From: Selenomonas sp.
Lineage (GTDB): Bacteria; Bacillota_C; Negativicutes; Selenomonadales; Selenomonadaceae
Assembly (NCBI RefSeq): GCF_024693525.1
Contig: NZ_JAILKR010000004.1
Location: 1 to 31,653 of the forward strand
DNA: 31,653 bases
Direction of reading: 5' to 3'
Shown: in pieces, positions 25,785-31,653 of the stretch
Layout of the letters: every line of letters begins with the position of its first letter
Position numbering within the stretch: position 1 is the first letter of the stretch
Notes under the pieces: model-generated
Seen by the model: only the letters and a program-made list of their open reading frames with translations
Database searches by the model: none
Told to the model about the DNA's origin: nothing
Translations under genes and position numbers: made by a program

Positions 25785-27089
25785 TTAGCTCAAACATCCC
25801 ATAAGGAAAAACAACACCAATCCAATTCCCGCCCCGACGATTGAACCATTCATGCGAATCCACAATAGGTCCGGTTCCACCTTATCATAGACCAGATGAT
25901 TGAGCTGTTCGTCCGTCAGCCGGGACAAGACATTTGCCACTATGACACCCACAAGGGTCTGGGCATGGAGGGCCGTGCGCGCAATGAGGTCATAGAGAAA
26001 ATGGCCCACCGAGCGGCGGAGCAATTCGTCTGACTCCACCAGCTGCAACATGCGCCGATACTCGCCACGCAGGATTTCCTCCAGCCGCGTCCGCAATGCC
26101 GGCATATGCTCGGTGAGGGGGTCGACATGACGTGCCTTATCCGCCGCAAAGTGGCGGTGCAGATGGTCAAGGGTCCGGAAGACAGCCTCCTCCAAAGGCA
26201 GGTCTTTGACCAGCCGGTCTTTGAGCTCATGAACCAACTGATGAAAGGATGGCTCCTGATTGAGTTCGGCGGCTTTTTCATAAAACAGCGCCAACATCTC
26301 CCGCTGCAGTTCCGAATCCTTCGCAGCTAGGTCATCCAACATCACCAAAAGCTGCTGCTGCACCAACTTCGCCGCTTCCTCGTAATTGACAAGGTCCACG
26401 GCCTTGGCCAGCCCCATCAGAAAAGCCCCCAGAGAATTATCCTGCACCTTCTCCTCACCGTAGTGCTCAAACATTTCCGCCAGGGCAGTGCAAGTCGCTT
26501 CCGTTGCCGCCCGCCCCCGAAGATAGACCGCCACGCGGCTCAAAAATTCTTTATCCTTGCCGGTCTGCCGCAGCCAACCGCCCCAAAGGGCAAAAAAGGA
26601 TTCCGGTTCCAGTGCCTCCAGCGTGCCGCGGAACCTTTCCGCAACAGCTTTCGCCTGGGACCGAGCGTCCTGCTGCAGCAGAAAATCCCGGGCATAATGA
26701 ACCAGCTGCAGCACCAGGCGATTTTCTGTCTCCGGCTCTGCCAGCCACCCCAGCAGCATGGGAAGCAGATGAAGCCGCTCCAAATGGCGGAACACCTTGC
26801 GCCTGGAAAAGAATTCCTTCTGCACCATCGTCACTGATGCCTCAATAAAGGACTGCCGGCGGCGCGGCAAAATAGCCGTATGATAGGGAAAGCCCAGGGG
26901 CTTGCGGAAAATTGCCGTCACGGCAAACCAGTCAGCAATACCGCCCACCAGCGCGGCTTCCGCACAGAACAGAAAACCATCCGCCAGCATCCGCTCCGGG
27001 TAATTCAAGTGCAAGGCTAACGCCAGAAAAAACACCAGCAAGGCTAACAACAAAGTCTTGTCAGCCTTATTAAAATCTGCCCATCTCAT
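25785..27089 (-). CDS. DUF445 family membrane protein (second of a tandem pair)
   Basis: A 434-aa protein of the DUF445 (YheB/YjiN-like) family. One N-terminal hydrophobic helix (about 9-28) is followed by a second with the family signature GGIADWFAVTAIFRKPLGFP, a long helical domain of about 300 residues, and a C-terminal anchor after LLWIRMNGSIVGAGIGLVLF. The first gene of the pair has the same architecture, so they are paralogues. The ATG at 27089 overlaps the preceding stop by four bases (ATGA); a GTG at 27098 is also in frame. No biochemical function is firmly established for the family. Co-transcription with galU suggests an envelope role. Confidence 0.88.
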   Translation of the reverse strand: MRWADFNKADKTLLLALLVFFLALALHLNYPERMLADGFLFCAEAALVGGIADWFAVTAIFRKPLGFPYHTAILPRRRQSFIEASVTMVQKEFFSRRKVFRHLERLHLLPMLLGWLAEPETENRLVLQLVHYARDFLLQQDARSQAKAVAERFRGTLEALEPESFFALWGGWLRQTGKDKEFLSRVAVYLRGRAATEATCTALAEMFEHYGEEKVQDNSLGAFLMGLAKAVDLVNYEEAAKLVQQQLLVMLDDLAAKDSELQREMLALFYEKAAELNQEPSFHQLVHELKDRLVKDLPLEEAVFRTLDHLHRHFAADKARHVDPLTEHMPALRTRLEEILRGEYRRMLQLVESDELLRRSVGHFLYDLIARTALHAQTLVGVIVANVLSRLTDEQLNHLVYDKVEPDLLWIRMNGSIVGAGIGLVLFFLMGCLS

Positions 27090-28324
27090 AGTCCCCACAT
27101 CCTTTCCAGCAGCATGACGACCAAATAAAGTCCCATGCCCACCAAAGAACCCACCAGGGAACCATTAATGCGAATCATTTGCAAATCATCCTGCACTTTC
27201 GCTTCCACAAAGGCCACGAGTTCATCATCAGAAAACTCATCGAGGCGCTCGCGGATAATCCCAGGAATCAAATCATGATGTTTGATCAGCTCGTCTTCAA
27301 CAAACTGCTTGACAAAGCGGTCAAAACGCCGCTGCCAAGGCTCCGAGCGGGAAAAATCGTCCATACGGGCATCGAGAAACGCGTGGACCTGAGGCAGCCA
27401 GAAGGGCTCCTCCCCCTTGAGATTTGCCTCCAACCATCGCGCCAGCCCCCCTTCGATATCGAGGCTCTCCAGCAGCTGTTCCTTACGATCCTGCAGGATA
27501 GCACGCAGCCGCACATCCTGACTCAGCGCCCGCAGCATGTTCTCAAGGCCCGCCTTTACGCTGGCATAGCTTTCCGTCGGCTCAGCCAGCATCGTTTTTA
27601 ACTGCTGCTGCATACGGGATAGCAGCAGCGTAAGAATTCGTTCATCGGTAATCCCCAGCGAAGAAAGCACAAAAGCCCGTCCCGCTGAATCCTTCTCATA
27701 CTGTTGGCGCAGGCTCGTGATACGCGAAAGCAATACCTGTTGCAAGGGCTCTGATTCCAGCAAGCGCTGGCTGATGGCCAGCAGGCTTGCCAGTATTCGC
27801 TCGGAATGCTCTTCTTCCGCCAGCATCTCCAGAAGGTCAGACACGATATCCTCTAAAGCAAAGGTCTGAAGCCCCTCCCGAATCGCCGGGGAAAGTTCCG
27901 CTGCCACCGTCGCCGTATCCAAATCCTCCACCGCCCGGAGCATGACCGTCTCCACCACTTCGTGTACCAGCTTGCGACCACCGCGATGCTCAAGATATTC
28001 CACCAGCAACCGCGCCGTATCCTGTTCCTCGATGACACGCATGATATTCTGAGTACTCAAGAGGTCATCGCTGGCAAAGGTCACAATGGCCTCCATGATG
28101 CGCTGCCGATTGCGGCGCAGGATATCCGTGCGATAGGATATGCCCAGCGGTTTATGAAAGATTGCCGTCACGGCAAACCAATCGGCCAGGCCGCCAATAG
28201 TTGCGGCTAAAAAACCGTGATGCAAAAGACCTGGCAAAAAGCCAGTGCCGCCGGCTGCCATCGTTCCGATGAAACCGGCGGCACTAATGCCTAAAGCCAA
28301 ATTGGCTTTATTTTTTGTCTGCAA
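27086..28324 (-). CDS. DUF445 family membrane protein (first of a tandem pair)
   Basis: A 412-aa DUF445 protein. The N-terminal hydrophobic segment (about 7-50, rich in Gly and Ala) runs into the signature GGLADWFAVTAIFHKPLGIS. A long charged helical region follows, and then the C-terminal block MIRINGSLVGSLVGMGLYLV, which anchors the end in the membrane. The start is a TTG at 28324 with GAGGTG six bases upstream, ten bases after the galU stop. The protein shares motifs at both ends with the next gene but has diverged in between, which points to an old duplication. Confidence 0.88.
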   Translation of the reverse strand: MQTKNKANLALGISAAGFIGTMAAGGTGFLPGLLHHGFLAATIGGLADWFAVTAIFHKPLGISYRTDILRRNRQRIMEAIVTFASDDLLSTQNIMRVIEEQDTARLLVEYLEHRGGRKLVHEVVETVMLRAVEDLDTATVAAELSPAIREGLQTFALEDIVSDLLEMLAEEEHSERILASLLAISQRLLESEPLQQVLLSRITSLRQQYEKDSAGRAFVLSSLGITDERILTLLLSRMQQQLKTMLAEPTESYASVKAGLENMLRALSQDVRLRAILQDRKEQLLESLDIEGGLARWLEANLKGEEPFWLPQVHAFLDARMDDFSRSEPWQRRFDRFVKQFVEDELIKHHDLIPGIIRERLDEFSDDELVAFVEAKVQDDLQMIRINGSLVGSLVGMGLYLVVMLLERMWGL

Positions 28325-28334
28325 AATTCACACC

Positions 28335-29210
28335 TCAGATTCTTCCCGTAAGTTCCTGCAGATAGGCTTTAAAGGGCGCCCCTAAATCCTCCCGGCGCAG
28401 GGCAAATTCCACCGTTGCCTTGAGGAATCCGAGCTTATCGCCAACATCGTAGCGCTTACCTTCAAAATCATAGGCATAGACGGCATCCTCACGAGCCAAA
28501 ACTTTGAGCGCATCCGTCAGCTGCACTTCGCCGCCTTTACCCGGCTCGGTCTTTTCAAGAATGTCAAAAATCTGGGGCTTAATGATATAGCGGCCCAACA
28601 CAGCCATACGGCTGGGAGCCTCTTCCCGGGCCGGTTTTTCCACCATGTCCGTTACCTTCATCAGGCGTTCATTATCCGTCTTAGTGCCGGCCACGATACC
28701 ATAAGCGGAGACTTTCTCCTCGGGTACATTTTGGCAGCCTAACACCGAACCGCCCGTCGCCTCATAAATATCCATAAGCTGCCGCAGCGCTGTTTTTTCC
28801 GGATTATAAACCACATCATCCCCCAGCAGTACCGCAAAGGGTTCATTCCCCATAAAAGACTTGGCACAGAGAATTGCATCTCCTAGCCCGCGCATGTAGC
28901 GCTGGCGGATGTAGTGGATATTGATATCGGCAGTCTCCTGGACTTTTTCCAGCAGATCCATTTTCCCTTTTTTCAGCAGCTCTGCCTCCAATGCCGGTGC
29001 ACCATCGAAATGGTCTTCTATTGCGCGCTTGCCATGACCGCTGATAATCAAAATATCTTCAATGCCACTGGCCATCGCTTCTTCTACAATATACTGAATC
29101 GTCGGCTTATCTACAATTGGCAGCATTTCCTTCGGCGTCGCCTTAGTAGCCGGCAAAAAACGCGTACCATAACCTGCCGCCGGAATAACCGCCTTCTTTA
29201 TCTTCTGCAT
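28335..29210 (-). CDS. galU: UTP-glucose-1-phosphate uridylyltransferase
   Basis: GalU makes UDP-glucose, the donor for polysaccharide, lipid A core and glycolipid synthesis. The 291-aa nucleotidyltransferase begins AVIPAAGYGTRFLPATKATP with the nucleotide-binding loop and the Lys of KEMLPIVDKP. It has GLGDAILCAKSF, the metal-binding LLGDDVVY, VEKPAREEAPS, and GKGGEVQLTDAL with KRYDVGDKLGF near the end, all typical of bacterial GalU. AAGGGG stands nine bases before the ATG at 29210. It opens an operon with two DUF445 genes. Confidence 0.97.
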   Translation of the reverse strand: MQKIKKAVIPAAGYGTRFLPATKATPKEMLPIVDKPTIQYIVEEAMASGIEDILIISGHGKRAIEDHFDGAPALEAELLKKGKMDLLEKVQETADINIHYIRQRYMRGLGDAILCAKSFMGNEPFAVLLGDDVVYNPEKTALRQLMDIYEATGGSVLGCQNVPEEKVSAYGIVAGTKTDNERLMKVTDMVEKPAREEAPSRMAVLGRYIIKPQIFDILEKTEPGKGGEVQLTDALKVLAREDAVYAYDFEGKRYDVGDKLGFLKATVEFALRREDLGAPFKAYLQELTGRI

Positions 29211-29251
29211 AGTATAAATCCCCTTGTTTGTAAAATGTCTTAAGTATATAT

Positions 29252-29257
29252 ATTATA
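29252..29257 (-). promoter_or_regulatory. -10 element upstream of galU
   Basis: A TATAAT on the minus strand lies about 40 bases before galU and after the nitroreductase terminator. No convincing -35 box was found. Confidence 0.4.
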
Positions 29258-29301
29258 CATAAATAGAAAAATTCCTGCTACCCGCAACCAACAAGCACAA
29301 A

Positions 29302-29337
29302 AAACCAACGAACACCTGGATACGCATTCGTTGGTTT
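29302..29337 (-). terminator. intrinsic terminator of the nitroreductase gene
   Basis: AAACCAACGAA and TTCGTTGGTTT form a perfect 11-base-pair stem with a 14-base loop, and the minus-strand arm runs into further T. It is a few bases after the stop. Confidence 0.87.
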
Positions 29338-29343
29338 ATCGTT

Positions 29344-30090
29344 TTATCCGATATAGGTAACTTCGTTGCCCTTAATGGGAATCTCCCGGCGATTTGGCAG
29401 ACCGTCTTCGCTGTCTGCATACCCGATGGAAAGAGAACCAAATACCGCTTCGTCTTCATGAAGCCCGAGTTCATAGAGATATTCCATGATGACCGGATTA
29501 TCCTTAAGCCAGCGCAGCTGGTTAATCCAGCAGGAACCAAGATCAAGGGCATTGGCCGCCAGCATCATATTCTCGATTGCACAAGCCGTATCCGCATAAC
29601 GGTTGCCATAATTGCGCTTATTCGCAACGATAATCAAGCAGGGTGCATTGTATTTGAACACATAATTCCCCTTCTTGGAGAGACGGATTGCGCCACCTAT
29701 GTCTTCGCTGTTTTCATCGGTAATCTCCATCTTGGCAAATTCTTCCTGCACCAGTCGCACCAGGGTGTCGAGCACCGCTTTGTCACGAACTACCAGGAAA
29801 TGATTCTGCTGTTTGTTCTTGCCACTTGGTGCCTGTCGCCCGGCTTCGATTACCTGCCGCAGCTTTTCTTCTTCAATCAGCTCCGGTTTGAACTTCCGCG
29901 TACTGTGGCGCGATGCGATACATGGCAGCGCCCCCTTCATGAGGTTTTCCTCCGACCAGATCAGAAGGTCGATGGCATCACTGACTTTCTTATGTGATTT
30001 CTGGTGACCTTCCATCAGCAGTACATCATCGACGTCTTCGAGTTTGCTGATTACATAATCAAACCATTCCATATCCGGCTGTTTATCCAT
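29344..30090 (-). CDS. nitroreductase family protein with N-terminal extension
   Basis: An FMN-dependent oxidoreductase-like protein of 248 residues. The nitroreductase fold begins at about residue 57 with CIASRHSTRKFKPELI, the FMN phosphate-binding start. It continues with EAGRQAPSGKNKQQNHFLVV, a central ENMMLAANALDLGSCWI and a C-terminal SIGYADSEDGLPNRRE. Substrate cannot be told. The first ~55 residues precede the fold, are acidic and helical, and are unusual. The ATG at 30090 has GGAGG seven bases upstream, so the extension appears genuine. It is monocistronic, between htpG and galU terminators. Confidence 0.9.
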   Translation of the reverse strand: MDKQPDMEWFDYVISKLEDVDDVLLMEGHQKSHKKVSDAIDLLIWSEENLMKGALPCIASRHSTRKFKPELIEEEKLRQVIEAGRQAPSGKNKQQNHFLVVRDKAVLDTLVRLVQEEFAKMEITDENSEDIGGAIRLSKKGNYVFKYNAPCLIIVANKRNYGNRYADTACAIENMMLAANALDLGSCWINQLRWLKDNPVIMEYLYELGLHEDEAVFGSLSIGYADSEDGLPNRREIPIKGNEVTYIG

Positions 30091-30149
30091 TCTATGCCCT
30101 CCATTTCATTCGGTTCTATTGTATATAATTCGTTATCAAAAGAAAAAAA

Positions 30150-30171
30150 CCTGCCTCCAAACGGAAGCAGG
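30150..30171 (-). terminator. intrinsic terminator of htpG
   Basis: CCTGCTTCC and GGAGGCAGG pair over nine base pairs (one G-U) around a four-base loop and are followed by seven T on the minus strand, about 25 bases after the htpG stop. Confidence 0.9.
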
Positions 30172-30195
30172 CTATTATTTTTAAAGAATTTTTTC

Positions 30196-31653
30196 TTATT
30201 TTGCCATAAGTTTTGCCACTTTATTCGCAAATTCTACTGGATTTTCTGGCAGGATCCCCTCGATAAGCAATGCCTGCGTGTACAGAAGATCGCAGTAATC
30301 TTTGAACTCTGCACTATCTTTGCCAGCCTCATGCAGGGACTGCAGGCGCGTGAACAAATCATGATGCGGGTTAATCTCCAAAATACGGCGTGCCTTGAAC
30401 AACGGGTTGTTCATATCGGCAAAGGTCTGCTCCATTGACAGCGACGGGCCAGCTTCATCCGCTACGAGGCAGACGGCACTGGACTTCAAGCGAGCCGAAA
30501 CCTTGACATCAGCGACTTTTTCGCCCAAGGCTTCCTTGATGTCCTTCATGAGGTCATCATTTTTCTTCTGGATGTCTTCGGTCTCCTTCTTGACTTCCTG
30601 GCTCTCAGCATCATCAAGGTCCAGATCCCCACGGCTGATGGAATGGAACTGCTTCCCTTCATATTCCCGCAGTGCTTCAATGCAGAGCTCATCAACCGGA
30701 TCTAAGAGATAGAGCACCTCGATGCCCTTATCGCGCAACGTTTCCATCTGCGGCAACTGCTCAATCGTTGCCTTATCTTTTGCCGTTGCGTAATAGATTT
30801 TCTTCTGGCTCTCCGGCATGCGTTCCACATATTCCTTGAGCGATACCAGTTTGCCCTCTTTCGAGCTCATGAAGAGCAACAGGTCTTTAAGATTGTTAAT
30901 GGTATCCATGCCCGAGTAAACGCTGCCATAAACACCAATCTTCAGCGATTTACCGAACTCATTCCAGAATTTCTCATAATCCTCGCGCTTGTTTTTCATC
31001 TTGCGGCCCAACGCCTTGAGGATATTCTTTTCCAGTGCCTTGCCAATAGTCTTGAGCTCACGGCTCTGCTGCAGCAATTCACGGCTGATGTTGAGCGAAA
31101 GATCCGGCGAATCCACCAGGCCCTTCATGAAGCGCAGGTAATCCGGCAGCAAGTCCTTGCACTTGTCCATAATGAATACGTGACGAGAATAGAGCTGCAA
31201 TCCCGGTTCATAATCCGTATGATAGAGGTTGAACGGTGCATGGGCAGGGATTGCCAGCAGCGCCGTGTACTCCACAGAACCTTCAGCATGGGTATGGAAT
31301 ACCTCCATCGGTTTTTCCCATTCATGGAACTGATTCTTGAAGAACTCGTCATATTCCTCATCTTTAATTTCGGATTTATTCTTGGTCCAAAGCGGCTGCA
31401 TGGAGTTCAAGGTACGGAGCTCCACACGTTTTACCTTCTCTGCTCCCTCGATTTCCTTGCCCTCATCATCTTTCGGCGTTTCCTCAAAGGTGAAGTTCAT
31501 CTTAATCGGATAGCGGACATAATCGGAATACTTTTTGACCAGGCTTTCCAGTTTATAGGTATCCGTGTAGTTTTCTTCCGAGGCATCCCCGAAGAATTCC
31601 TTGCCCAGCGTAATCGTAATCGTCGTACCGCGTTTCTCTTTCTCGCATTCTTC
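30196..31653 (-). CDS. htpG: chaperone HtpG (Hsp90 family), 5' end outside window
   Basis: Bacterial Hsp90, an ATP-dependent cytosolic chaperone. The visible 485 residues are the end of the N-terminal domain and the middle and C-terminal domains; the ATPase site lies outside the window. Family landmarks include KYSDYVRYPIKM, LRTLNSMQPLWTKNKSEI, a middle domain with YTALLAIPAHAPFNLY and GLVDSPDLSLNISRELLQQS, and a C-terminal dimerisation part ending in the ILEINPHHDLF region. The frame continues unbroken to the window edge. Internal Met codons such as the one at 31500 are not the start. Confidence 0.96.
   Translation of the reverse strand, partial: EECEKEKRGTTITITLGKEFFGDASEENYTDTYKLESLVKKYSDYVRYPIKMNFTFEETPKDDEGKEIEGAEKVKRVELRTLNSMQPLWTKNKSEIKDEEYDEFFKNQFHEWEKPMEVFHTHAEGSVEYTALLAIPAHAPFNLYHTDYEPGLQLYSRHVFIMDKCKDLLPDYLRFMKGLVDSPDLSLNISRELLQQSRELKTIGKALEKNILKALGRKMKNKREDYEKFWNEFGKSLKIGVYGSVYSGMDTINNLKDLLLFMSSKEGKLVSLKEYVERMPESQKKIYYATAKDKATIEQLPQMETLRDKGIEVLYLLDPVDELCIEALREYEGKQFHSISRGDLDLDDAESQEVKKETEDIQKKNDDLMKDIKEALGEKVADVKVSARLKSSAVCLVADEAGPSLSMEQTFADMNNPLFKARRILEINPHHDLFTRLQSLHEAGKDSAEFKDYCDLLYTQALLIEGILPENPVEFANKVAKLMAK

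Overview
The window looks like chromosomal DNA of an anaerobic diderm Firmicute, most likely a Negativicute of the Selenomonas/Mitsuokella type. This is inferred from three things: strong GGAGG ribosome sites with frequent TTG starts (Firmicutes-like), an RND efflux pump that implies an outer membrane, and anaerobe genes such as a class A flavodiiron protein. No phage, transposon, insertion sequence or CRISPR array was seen.

Layout. 1-2991 (minus): RND efflux transporter (3' end outside the window) and its periplasmic adaptor. 3111-4271 (plus): flavodiiron protein, facing an unrecognised 148-aa gene across a shared terminator. 4854-6856 (minus): OmpR-type response regulator and sensor kinase. 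6999-8507 (minus): an IMP dehydrogenase of the unusual Tritrichomonas-like type. 8508-8972: a gene-poor stretch with the IMPDH promoter and an unidentified small-RNA unit that has its own promoter and terminator. 8973-9149: two tRNA-Ala genes. 9250-11756: rfbA-rfbC-rfbB for dTDP-4-keto-6-deoxy sugar synthesis, with no rfbD in view. 11839-17972: branched-chain amino-acid operon ilvH-ilvC-leuC-leuD-leuB-ilvB. 18346-21627 (plus): mutY, then a soluble FIST-domain chemoreceptor. 21693-25539 (minus): a metal ATPase operon. 25785-29210 (minus): galU and two tandem DUF445 membrane proteins. 29344-30090: nitroreductase. 30196-31653: htpG (5' end outside the window).

The most interesting region is 21693-25756. 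It encodes a P1B-type ATPase that has SCG where CPx is usual, three small proteins that each carry a PGR(V/I/R)R motif in an HMA-like fold, and a 70-aa glycine-rich membrane protein. Two tandem promoters drive it, and just downstream of the proximal one lies a perfect 12-bp inverted repeat whose arms each resemble a Fur box. This resembles the ferrosome (fez) iron-storage-organelle clusters and is proposed as a candidate. A second target is the ~195-nt RNA unit at 8661-8859, whose sequence allows mutually exclusive helices.

Functional themes are envelope and polysaccharide precursors (rfbABC, galU), amino-acid and nucleotide biosynthesis (ilv/leu, guaB), oxygen and oxidative-damage defence (flavodiiron protein, mutY), metal handling, and sensing (two-component pair, FIST receptor).
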